Source: Ornithinibacillus caprae
GTDB lineage: Bacteria; Bacillota; Bacilli; Bacillales; Amphibacillaceae
DNA: 64,000 nucleotides
Assembly: GCF_009728145.1 (NCBI RefSeq)
Contig: NZ_WOCA01000017.1
Location: 23,205-87,204, forward strand
Direction: 5' to 3'
Below are positions 50,822 to 58,700 of this stretch, in pieces. The notes below the pieces were generated by a model. That model was not told the origin of the DNA. It did no database searches and saw nothing but the letters and a program-made list of their open reading frames with translations. Position 1 is the stretch's first letter. The number at the start of each line of letters is the position of its first letter. A program made the translations under genes and the position numbers.

Positions 50822-52297
50822 ATGAAAAAATTATCTATGTTATTCATAGTAATTCTAAGTATATCTATCATTCCTATAGGTTATGTTGAAGCGGAAGTAT
50901 CAGATATTAATGAAGAGCGAATTTATAATATATTTATCGATCGATTTAATAACGGGAATCACTCCATAACAGAACAAGTTAATATAGATGACCCGTATGC
51001 ATATCATGGTGGTGATCTGGAAGGAATTACGTTAAAGCTTGATGATATTCAGCAATTAGGTTTTACAACTATTTCTTTATCGCCAATATTTGCAAATGCG
51101 CCGAATGGTTATCATGGATATTGGGTAGAGGATTTCTTTGAGGTAGAAGAGCAATTTGGGACGATGGAGGACTTACAAAACCTAGTAGAAGAAGCGCATG
51201 CCCGCGACATGAAAGTCATCCTTGAATTTGTTACGAATTATGTTTCTACTAGTCATCGAATGGTAACAGATGAGTGGATCGTGGAGGATGCGGCAGCTAG
51301 TGATGAGCGCGAAGCTTGGTTAGATGATGTTGTTATTCTAGATCAAGCAAATTCAGAAGTACAAGAGTATTTATTAGAAGCAGCAGAATTTTGGATGGAG
51401 GAAGCAAACATAGACGGATATAAATTACATGCTGCTAACCAAACTTCAGCAGAATTTTTAACAACCTTTACAGCATATATCAAAGAGTTAAACCCCAACT
51501 TTTATTTGATTGCTGATTTATTACATGATGAACAAGCAGATCATGTATACACGGAACCAAATATTGATGCGGTCGAAAACCTGGCAATGTATGAAGCGTT
51601 AACAGATGTTTTTGCTGAACCTGATCAAGCAGTTTCTACTATTTATGATATATGGGAAACTACTAATGATAAAAAGGGATTATTATTTGTAGATGATCCT
51701 TTTATGGAACGATTTACACAAACCTTTTCGGAAAATGGTAGAAATGCATTGACGACTTGGAAATTGGCTTTGACGTATATGTATACAACACCTGGAATTC
51801 CAATATTATTTCAAGGATCGGAAATACCGATGTATGGTGACTTTCCTGAAAATCAACGACTTGTTGATTTTAATAGTGGAGAAGCAGACCTTAAGGAATT
51901 TTATACTCGAATTTCATCTTTACATGAAGAGTTCTTGCCATTACAATATGGAGACTTTGAATTGGTAGGAACAGACCGTGGTATGAGCGTATTCAGACGA
52001 TCATATGAAGGAGAAACAATGTATATTGCGATTAATAATGATAGTGAATCGCGAGCTGTTTCTATTACAGATCTTGATGAAGGAATGCAGCTTAGAGGGC
52101 TGTTAGGCGATAACATTGTACGTCAGTTAGACAATGGGGAATACAAGATTGGTATTGCTCGAGAAACAGCAGAAGTTTTTATAATTGAAGAAAACACAGG
52201 ATTAAATTGGGTGTTTATTGCTCCGATTGCTGCAGTACTTGTAATATTTGTAGCAGGTATAATTTACTTAAGCAGAAAGCAGAAGAAACAGAGTTAA
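50822..52297 (+). CDS. membrane-anchored GH13 alpha-amylase-like protein with lost catalytic residues
   Basis: A 491-residue exported protein: signal peptide (1-25), a GH13 (beta/alpha)8 domain (about 30-380), a C-terminal beta domain (about 385-455) and a C-terminal membrane helix (about 461-483) with a basic tail, so it is anchored outside. GH13 regions align well but the catalytic residues are replaced: nucleophile Asp is His203 (GYKLHAANQ), acid/base Glu is Asp232 (LIADLL), and the third Asp of FxDNHD is Phe294 (FVDDPFMERF). Region I His is Tyr140 and region IV His is Pro293. It is predicted to be catalytically inactive, perhaps a glycan-binding or chaperone-like surface protein (compare 4F2hc/rBAT as GH13-like non-enzymes). 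Confidence 0.88.
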   Translation: MKKLSMLFIVILSISIIPIGYVEAEVSDINEERIYNIFIDRFNNGNHSITEQVNIDDPYAYHGGDLEGITLKLDDIQQLGFTTISLSPIFANAPNGYHGYWVEDFFEVEEQFGTMEDLQNLVEEAHARDMKVILEFVTNYVSTSHRMVTDEWIVEDAAASDEREAWLDDVVILDQANSEVQEYLLEAAEFWMEEANIDGYKLHAANQTSAEFLTTFTAYIKELNPNFYLIADLLHDEQADHVYTEPNIDAVENLAMYEALTDVFAEPDQAVSTIYDIWETTNDKKGLLFVDDPFMERFTQTFSENGRNALTTWKLALTYMYTTPGIPILFQGSEIPMYGDFPENQRLVDFNSGEADLKEFYTRISSLHEEFLPLQYGDFELVGTDRGMSVFRRSYEGETMYIAINNDSESRAVSITDLDEGMQLRGLLGDNIVRQLDNGEYKIGIARETAEVFIIEENTGLNWVFIAPIAAVLVIFVAGIIYLSRKQKKQS

Positions 52298-52299
52298 TC

Positions 52300-52331
52300 G
52301 GCACGGGGGAAACCTCGTGCTATTTTTTTAT
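52300..52331 (+). terminator. terminator of the amylase-like gene
   Basis: GGCACGGGG and CCTCGTGCT pair around a GAAA loop, followed by ATTTTTTT. Confidence 0.8.
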
Positions 52332-52416
52332 GGAAAATTGCAAGAATTATCTGATACAGATTTAGTAAATTATGTTAGTATTGATTTATCGAAGTTACTT
52401 AGGATGGAGTGCTAAA

Positions 52417-52782
52417 ATGTTCTGGGAAATGGTCATTTATATCATTGTTATTGTGATTATTTGCCAACTATTGGAGAACTATTTACGAAAAAAATATAAG
52501 ATCAAAAAAGAAGGATTTCTGTATCAATATGTAAATTCCGTTCATAAAGATGGTGAACTAACGATTACATTGCTTTTTCTATTTTCATTTGTATACATTA
52601 CATATAATGGTTACATTGAAGTACCTGAAAATATTATTTATTATTTTATTATTTTATTTGGGTTCCGTGCATTCATGGCATGGAAGTATGAGAGAGCTTC
52701 TAAGAAATATATATTAACAATGATGACACTGGGATTAATGATGATTGGTATAGGTTTACTACCATATTTGGAGTTTTTATAA
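52417..52782 (+). CDS. small membrane protein, DUF4181-like
   Basis: A 121-residue protein with four helices: MVIYIIVIVIICQLL, TITLLFLFSFVYITY, IIYYFIILFGFRAFM and a C-terminal one. The RxFMAWKYER motif after the third helix is typical of the DUF4181 family of Bacillaceae. ATG 52417 follows GGATGGAG. Function unknown. It ends 16 bases before the next gene, so the two may be cotranscribed. Confidence 0.65.
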   Translation: MFWEMVIYIIVIVIICQLLENYLRKKYKIKKEGFLYQYVNSVHKDGELTITLLFLFSFVYITYNGYIEVPENIIYYFIILFGFRAFMAWKYERASKKYILTMMTLGLMMIGIGLLPYLEFL

Positions 52783-52798
52783 TAAAGGGGAGACTGCA

Positions 52799-54034
52799 AT
52801 GGAATTCGGGGGATTAATAGTTGTCGTATTGTTTGGTGTTATTTTAGGTATTGTTTTACGAAAAAATTCAAATGTTGGATTGAAATTAATAGGCTTTATT
52901 GCAATTAGTATACCAATTATTTTTGTTGCATTTTATGGAATCATTATCCTCGCAATGATGGGTTATGTTAATTTTTATGTACCTTTTGCGATTGGGATTA
53001 CTATTGGAATTTTGTTCTTTATTTGCAATGCTTTCTTTCGTTTTTTAAATGCAAGAGCATGGAAGATAAGCCTTATTAGTTTTATAGGTTTATGTATTAT
53101 TTCCTGGGGAGGATATCAAGGTTATAACGCATATGTTGCATCGGTAACAATGGACAACCAGGAAGTAGATTTAACAGAATATGAACCGTTTAAAGATGGC
53201 TCGAAGGTTGTTCATTTAGATGAACCAACGGACTTTAAAATTGAGGGGGAGTTGCCACGCTTAGATGGTGCAACGGCTCTCTACCCATTGTATGCAGCTT
53301 TTGTTCAAGCTACTTACCCGGAAAAAACATACGATGTGTATGGTAATAGTGAAGTTATTTCTACTAAAACGCCAAATGCGTATAATAACTTGATCAATGG
53401 TGAGGTCGATATTATTTTTGCTGCAGGTCCGTCGGAAAGACAGTTAAAAAGAGCAGAGGAAAATGGAATAGAGCTGGAAATGACTCCTATTGGTCGGGAA
53501 GCATTTGTTTTCTTTGTTCATTCAAAAAATCCGGTAGAGGGGCTAACTATGAAAGAAATTAAGGATATTTATTCGGGGAAAATAAGGAACTGGAGTGATG
53601 TGGGTGGAAATAATGAGGAAATCCGTGCATTTCAACGTCCAGATGATAGTGGAAGTCAAACAGCATTAGAGAACTTAATGGGGGATACACCTTTAATGGA
53701 ACCACCAACAGATGATGTAGTAACTGGTATGGGTGGAATAATCTCTGAAACTGCTGACTATCGAAACTATAAAAATGCCATGGGCTATTCCTTCCGTTTT
53801 TTCTCTATGGACATGGTTGAAAATAATTCTATTCGCCATTTAGAGGTAGATGGAATTTTTCCAGACAAAGAAACCATTCGTAGTGGGGAGTACCCAATTG
53901 CCTCTGAATTTTATGCAATTACTACAGGAAGTGATCATCCAAATGTCGATGCATTTATAGAATGGATTTTGTCGGAAGAAGGACAGCTATTAGTTGAGAA
54001 AACTGGTTATGTACCAGTTGGTAAGACAAAGTAA
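52799..54034 (+). CDS. membrane protein with C-terminal PstS-like phosphate-binding domain
   Basis: A 411-residue protein with four membrane helices in the first 115 residues, then an external type 2 periplasmic-binding domain (about 145-411). The domain has PstS-like anion motifs: DGATALYPLYAAF and RPDDSGSQTALE, plus NEVDIIFAAGPS-like and YKNAMGYSF segments. Free PstS proteins are lipoproteins; a four-helix anchor is unusual. No pst transporter genes are nearby. It may be an anion sensor or a scavenger for phosphate or a related ligand. AAGGGGAG precedes the ATG. Confidence 0.75.
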   Translation: MEFGGLIVVVLFGVILGIVLRKNSNVGLKLIGFIAISIPIIFVAFYGIIILAMMGYVNFYVPFAIGITIGILFFICNAFFRFLNARAWKISLISFIGLCIISWGGYQGYNAYVASVTMDNQEVDLTEYEPFKDGSKVVHLDEPTDFKIEGELPRLDGATALYPLYAAFVQATYPEKTYDVYGNSEVISTKTPNAYNNLINGEVDIIFAAGPSERQLKRAEENGIELEMTPIGREAFVFFVHSKNPVEGLTMKEIKDIYSGKIRNWSDVGGNNEEIRAFQRPDDSGSQTALENLMGDTPLMEPPTDDVVTGMGGIISETADYRNYKNAMGYSFRFFSMDMVENNSIRHLEVDGIFPDKETIRSGEYPIASEFYAITTGSDHPNVDAFIEWILSEEGQLLVEKTGYVPVGKTK

Positions 54035-54039
54035 AACTT

Positions 54040-54267
54040 TTAGCCTCCAAGAATGTTGAATGATACGACAATATTAAAACCAGAGACAAGAAAATAGGTA
54101 TATGCAACACCTCTACGTTTTTTTGTTAATTCTTCAACACCTGATACAAATAATAATAAACTTAGGGATAATAGATTTAGAGGCAGTAAACTATAATTAC
54201 CAGAGATTAAAACATAAAGACCTAAGATTACTACAATTATACTCAACGATATCTTTAATAGTTTCAT
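54040..54267 (-). CDS. small two- or three-helix membrane protein, DUF3953-like
   Basis: A 75-residue hydrophobic protein: helix 1 (about 5-23), helix 2 (about 28-44, LPLNLLSLSLLLFVSGVEEL) and helix 3 (55-72) separated by a basic KKRRG loop. The pattern fits DUF3953 small proteins of Bacillaceae. Convergent with the PstS-like gene, 5 bases apart. Function unknown. Confidence 0.65.
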   Translation of the reverse strand: MKLLKISLSIIVVILGLYVLISGNYSLLPLNLLSLSLLLFVSGVEELTKKRRGVAYTYFLVSGFNIVVSFNILGG

Positions 54268-54355
54268 AGTATTTTACTCCTTTAAGTTGCTGATAATATT
54301 ATCATAACATTTTTTAAATATAATGATTACTAAAATTTGTTAAGGAGGAATAGAA

Positions 54356-54781
54356 ATGGGATATGAATTAAAAACAAAAGAAAATGATAGAAGTGTTATG
54401 GAATTTATCGAGAGTGTGGAAAGTCCAAAGAAAAGAGAGGATGCTTACAAGCTACTGGATATTTTTACAGAAACAACGGGCTATCCAGCGAAGATGTGGG
54501 GATCTAGTATTATTGGATTTGGGACTTACCATTATAAATACAATTCGGGACATGAAGGAGATGCACCATTAGTTGGCTTTTCACCAAGGAAAGCTAGATT
54601 TAGTCTTTATTTTGCAACTGGGGATCCAGATCGTGAAAAACTCTTAAAAGATTTTGGAAAACATAAATCCGGTGCGGCGTGTGTGTATGTAAATAAATTA
54701 GCTGATGTCGATGTCGAAGTGCTAAAAGCATTGATCAAGCAATCGGTAAAATTTATGCAGGATACTTATCCGAATCAATAA
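54356..54781 (+). CDS. DUF1801 domain protein
   Basis: A 141-residue cytosolic protein of the DUF1801 (YdhG-like) fold: SPKKREDAYKLLDIF, MWGSSIIGFGTYHYKY, APLVGFSPRKARFSLYF and KSGAACVYVNKLADVD segments are characteristic. Proposed links are iron chaperone/frataxin-like folds, but the role is unproven. AAGGAGG precedes the ATG. Confidence 0.82.
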   Translation: MGYELKTKENDRSVMEFIESVESPKKREDAYKLLDIFTETTGYPAKMWGSSIIGFGTYHYKYNSGHEGDAPLVGFSPRKARFSLYFATGDPDREKLLKDFGKHKSGAACVYVNKLADVDVEVLKALIKQSVKFMQDTYPNQ

Positions 54782-54871
54782 GGTAAATAAGATAATGAAT
54801 AACTAATGATTTAAGCTATAAAATCGGTATTTCTTTAATTAAGTGGGAAGACTGGAGAAATGAGCTAATAT

Positions 54872-54903
54872 TAAGAACAACACAGGCTTATGTCTTGTTC
54901 TTA
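54872..54903 (+). terminator. hairpin after the DUF1801 gene
   Basis: AAGAACAA and TTGTTCTT pair around 14 bases; only a mixed T stretch follows, so this is a weaker terminator. Confidence 0.5.
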
Positions 54904-54931
54904 GGTTTAATAAATAAGGAGAGATGGGGGA

Positions 54932-55123
54932 ATGGTGGTTTTTATTTTATTATTTCCAATCATTTCAATTATGATTGGTTTATATTTTATTACTTTAGGC
55001 CTTTGGGAACTAAGAGAAGGTGTAAATAGAAATCAATATATAAAGTATATGTTTACTGGACTATTTCTGATATTTATCTTGTCTCCTCTATTTTGGATAT
55101 CGGGTAACGCTTTGCAATACTGA
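54932..55123 (+). CDS. small hypothetical two-helix membrane protein
   Basis: A 63-residue protein with helices at about 1-22 and 40-58 and a charged loop (REGVNRNQYIKY) between. AAGGAGAG precedes the ATG at 9 bases. No family recognised. A valid ribosome-binding site and composition support it as real. Confidence 0.55.
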   Translation: MVVFILLFPIISIMIGLYFITLGLWELREGVNRNQYIKYMFTGLFLIFILSPLFWISGNALQY

Positions 55124-55225
55124 TTATGTTGTTGTGCATAACAGTTTATTCCTTTCTTAAACATATTGTAACAAACTATTTCAGCTTAAATAAACTTTCA
55201 CCATTACGAGCTCGGAGGTTTCAAA

Positions 55226-55567
55226 TTGAATAAAAAGAAATGGCTAAAAATTACTATTTTAGTAGGGATAATTATTAGTAGTAGTATTGTTTTATATTTA
55301 TCAGAAAGGTCACAACAAGAACAAAAGGATAATTTAAAAAAGGATACCATTTCATACTTAGGAGATCAGGGCTATGATGAGAAAAATGATGTAAAGGAAA
55401 TAGTTATTGTGGATCTCTCTGAACAGCTTGATAACGAGGAGTTTGAAAAATATCAAGCAGTTGTATTATTAGAAGGTAAACCAGATAATCTGCATGTTTA
55501 TACTTATAAAAAGAATACAAATGAAGTTATAAAAATTGATTTCGAGAACGAAGAGTTTGTGGAATAG
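55226..55567 (+). CDS. hypothetical protein with N-terminal membrane anchor
   Basis: A 113-residue protein starting from TTG after CGGAGG. A basic start and one helix (about 8-24) are followed by an acidic, Lys/Glu-rich domain of about 85 residues (YLGDQGYDEKNDVKEIVIVD and later strands). It looks like a membrane-anchored external small domain of YxeA/DUF-type; the family is not identified. Confidence 0.6.
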   Translation: MNKKKWLKITILVGIIISSSIVLYLSERSQQEQKDNLKKDTISYLGDQGYDEKNDVKEIVIVDLSEQLDNEEFEKYQAVVLLEGKPDNLHVYTYKKNTNEVIKIDFENEEFVE

Positions 55568-55719
55568 CCATAAAAATTATTACTGAATATGAGTGAACTA
55601 AGCACACGAAAATTATAAACATGAATAAATAGCTTTAGAGTGCTTATTAGACTAATGGCCAATAAAAAATAAGCACCGCATATTGCGATGCATTCCAAAC
55701 GATTTAACTTTGTGCTATA

Positions 55720-56586
55720 TCAACCATTAACAATCGTTCCACCATTCACATGGAGCACTTGACCAGAAACATAGCTTGCATCATCACTAGCTAAGTATAC
55801 ATAGGCTGGAGCTACTTCCTTTGGTTGACCCATTCGATTCATTGGTGTGTTTTGACCAAAGTTATCGACCGTATTTGCATCGAATGTAGATGGAATCAGT
55901 GGAGTCCAAATTGGACCAGGGGCAACTGCATTTACACGAATTCCTTTTCCAATGATGGATTCAGATAAAGACCGCGTATAGGTGGTAACAGCACCTTTTG
56001 TTGCAGAGTAATCTATTAAGTCTTTATTGCCTTGATATGCAGTAATCGATGTCGTGTTAATGATGGTACTGCCTTTTTTGAAATGTGGTAAGGCAGCTTG
56101 AGTCATGTAAAACATTCCAAAAATGTTTGTTCGAAATGTCTTCTCTAATTGATCGGGGGTAATGTCCTCCAAATTCTTTTGCGGATGTTGTTCGGCAGCA
56201 TTATTCACAAGAACATCTACTTTACCGAACTCTTTCATAACTTTGTCTACGGACTCTATACAAAATGAAGGATTACCAATATCCCCACTAATCAGCATAC
56301 ATTTTCTTCCTTCTTGTTCCACGAACTGTTTTGTCTGTTTTGCATCTGTAGCTTCTTTTAAATGCATAATTACGACATCAGCACCTTCTTTGGCAAAATG
56401 AACACTGATAGCCCTGCCAATGCCGCTATCTCCACCTGTAATGATTGCAACTTTATTCTTTAACTTGTTACTTCCTTGATAATCGTCACGAATATATTCA
56501 GGTTCTGGATGCATTTTTGCTTCTATGCCAGGCTGCTGATGTTGCTCCTGTGGTGGCGGTGTTTTAGGTTCGTTTCCTTGTCCCAT
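55720..56586 (-). CDS. short-chain dehydrogenase, YdaD/YhxD type
   Basis: A 288-residue SDR with an N-terminal extension rich in Pro and Gln (about 1-40), the cofactor motif GGDSGIGRA (about 50-58), NNAAEQ, and the catalytic Tyr-x-x-x-Lys in YSATKGA. This extended type is a general-stress SDR in Bacillus (YdaD, YhxD). It reduces or oxidises an unknown substrate with NAD(P). GAGGAGG precedes the ATG. A possible sigma-B promoter lies upstream. Confidence 0.88.
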   Translation of the reverse strand: MGQGNEPKTPPPQEQHQQPGIEAKMHPEPEYIRDDYQGSNKLKNKVAIITGGDSGIGRAISVHFAKEGADVVIMHLKEATDAKQTKQFVEQEGRKCMLISGDIGNPSFCIESVDKVMKEFGKVDVLVNNAAEQHPQKNLEDITPDQLEKTFRTNIFGMFYMTQAALPHFKKGSTIINTTSITAYQGNKDLIDYSATKGAVTTYTRSLSESIIGKGIRVNAVAPGPIWTPLIPSTFDANTVDNFGQNTPMNRMGQPKEVAPAYVYLASDDASYVSGQVLHVNGGTIVNG

Positions 56587-56627
56587 GGTATACCTCCTCT
56601 TGCAGTTTAACTAGTACATTAATCATC

Positions 56628-56651
56628 TTTCCCGAAAGATACCAATTAAAT
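56628..56651 (-). promoter_or_regulatory. possible sigma-B promoter of the dehydrogenase gene
   Basis: On the minus strand ATTTAA (56646-56651) and GGGAAA (56628-56633) are 12 bp apart, against the sigma-B consensus GTTTAA-N12-14-GGGWAW with one mismatch in the -35 box. It lies 42 bases before the start codon. Confidence 0.45.
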
Positions 56652-56689
56652 CAAAGCAAAAAGAAAAAGCCCCATAAGGACCTTTTAAA

Positions 56690-56875
56690 TTATACATATT
56701 CATGTGCTGATGTTGCCCCTTGTTGATGCAAGAAGTTATAAATGTCACGATAACTTTTAATATCAATCTCCCCGGATATATACTTTTTTTGAAAATAATC
56801 CAACAAGTCGTTTAATGTTCTCGGACTTTCTTTTCGTTCAGATTCATAAACCGTAATTAATTCATTGACTAGCAT
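56690..56875 (-). CDS. YppF family small protein
   Basis: A 61-residue protein, MLVNELITVYESERKESPRT at the start, then LNDLLDYFQKKYISGEID and IKSYRDIYNFLHQQGATSAH. The QKxYISGEIxIKxYR pattern and the QGAT end fit YppF-like proteins of Bacillaceae. Cytosolic and helical. Function unknown. GAAGGAGG precedes the ATG. Confidence 0.68.
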   Translation of the reverse strand: MLVNELITVYESERKESPRTLNDLLDYFQKKYISGEIDIKSYRDIYNFLHQQGATSAHEYV

Positions 56876-57005
56876 GCGATTCCTCCTTCAATGTTTTAAG
56901 AACCTAGTAAAATCCTATTACGAATATATGAAGGAGTATGCTAGTTCATGCTAATCGATTTTTGGCAGATAAGAATACATATAACTACAACTAAAGCTTT
57001 TTGTC

Positions 57006-58230
57006 TTAACAATCTGGTACTATCCAAGTTTTCCTAAGAAAAGAAATCCAAATCAATAAGATCCCAAACAATAGTAAGCTGCTGGCAATTAATAGAAAGT
57101 GGTTACTGTAGGGAACAGATACATCGTATATCCAATCCATGAATGCTTGTATAAATAACACCATCTCATTCAATGTGAAACCAATTAAAAAGATCATAAA
57201 ACCAGAAATACTTAAGACATTTGGTTGGAGGATCTTTAACATAAAGAAGAGTGTCACTATAAAAATGCTGACAAACCCTAACAAGGTTAAATGAAGGTAT
57301 CCAATAATCACACTTCTCGTATCATATATTAGTGCTGCTAGTTGTGGAATAGTTAAGCCCAGCTCCATTGTGCTTTTAACAAATAATAATAGGAAAGTAA
57401 TCCATACTCCCCATCGTGTGAATTGGCTGTAATGTAGCTTTATTTTCTCACGAATTTGCATAAATGAAAGTAATATTGACAATACGCCGATCCATTGTCC
57501 AATAGCCCCGATAATAGCTAAAACAATACTAAATTCACCTAAATCAACCCATAATACCGAAGTGAAATACCCCGGAACTAGAGCAAGGAAGTATATCCAA
57601 AAACCTAAACGTGCTAATGAATCATTAACTTTGATTTTCTTTTTGTGTAGGACGATTAGGAACATACCAATTAATGCTAAATAAAGCCAACCGTTATATT
57701 GAAAGTGCAAGTAAAAGTATATTGCCATCAAAAACGGCATGGTCTTTTAGTCCGTTAGCAGAAATGACCCCTAATGCATATGGTCCCAGAGATGAAATAA
57801 ATAATGCAACAAATGAGCTTTTCAAAAACAATACCCCAGAACTAGAAGTGACCTGCTGTGATTTTAATTGTCTGTACATAAACAAGGCAGTCCAATATTC
57901 GGCAATAATATGTAGGGTAGACATAACGATGGAAAACACCCCATACCCTTGATAAATAAATGCGAAAAACATTACCAATGATATAATAGTCAATGTCAGT
58001 AAAATAGCAACTGCTTGTTTTGGTTTTGTGATTTGATTCCAAGCGCTATATAAAAATACGATAAACACACCTAAAAATGCCCATCCTAAAATAGCGAGAT
58101 GTGAATGTCCATGTAAAATATTGGTATAGGGGATGATTGTATTTGGAGCAAAAGAGAAGTAACGCATCCAAACTCCAGTGATTGCGGTTATCGTAAAAAA
58201 TAAAAATGGTATATGTATATATCGTTGCAT
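57006..58230 (-). pseudogene. polytopic membrane protein (haem-copper-oxidase-like), split by a frameshift
   Basis: Two frames on the minus strand, 58230-57694 (178 residues) and 57740-57006 (244 residues), look like one protein of about 405 residues and 11-12 helices. The first half reads through ANGLKDHAVF and then goes into a short wrong tail; the second half, in the +1 frame, gives MAIYFYLHFQYNGW, the natural continuation. The switch lies at an A5 run (57730-57734 on the plus strand, T5 in the message): with four T the frames join as KDHAVLMAIYFYLHF. The protein has His-rich helices (HGHSHLAILGW, YLHFQYNG, GYLHLTLLG) like haem-copper oxidase subunit I relatives. It may be a true inactivation, a slippage-prone phase switch or a sequencing error. 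Confidence 0.75.
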
Positions 58231-58494
58231 GCTTCAAACCTCCCTACACATATATTGCTTGAAATAGGGTTAAAAAACAATTTGGATTGCATAAATGTCA
58301 TATAAATATACTAGTTTTTGTGACAGTTTTACGAAAAAGTAGCTGGGAAAAACAAAAGCTCTTCATTCTAAAGACAAATGATTCAGGGACAAGAAGTATA
58401 GAATGATATTTTTTACGGCTGGAACTTAATTCGTAGATGATATAAAATGCGCAGTAACTTGTAAATGATGGCTAGTACCATATTACCGCTCTGG

Positions 58495-58550
58495 AAGTGA
58501 AAGCGAAGTATTCTGCCGTAGCGGTGTTATAGCAGTCGTTTCAAAGAAGC
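58495..58550. repeat. dispersed element (family C), partial copy 3
   Basis: GTGAAAGCGAAGTATTCT, GTAGCGGTGTTATAGCA match the right end of the element at 3228-3275 with few differences. The rest of the 58231-58700 gap carries no gene I can support. Confidence 0.55.
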
Positions 58551-58624
58551 GGGAGAAAGTAAATCCATGCGAAATTTACTTCGCAGTTTATATTAAATTA
58601 GCAACAAAGTTTCCAATATAGTTC

Positions 58625-58665
58625 AAAAGAAAATCCGAACTAATTATTAGTCCGGATTTTCTTTT
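58625..58665 (-). terminator. terminator of the beta-propeller gene region (bidirectional)
   Basis: A stem of 20 bp with one mismatch (AAAAGAAAATCC and GGATTTTCTTTT at the base) has T runs on both strands. It lies downstream of the beta-propeller gene on the minus strand. Confidence 0.8.
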
Positions 58666-58700
58666 GATTAATACACCTTTGTCTTAGCTTTATATAAAAA

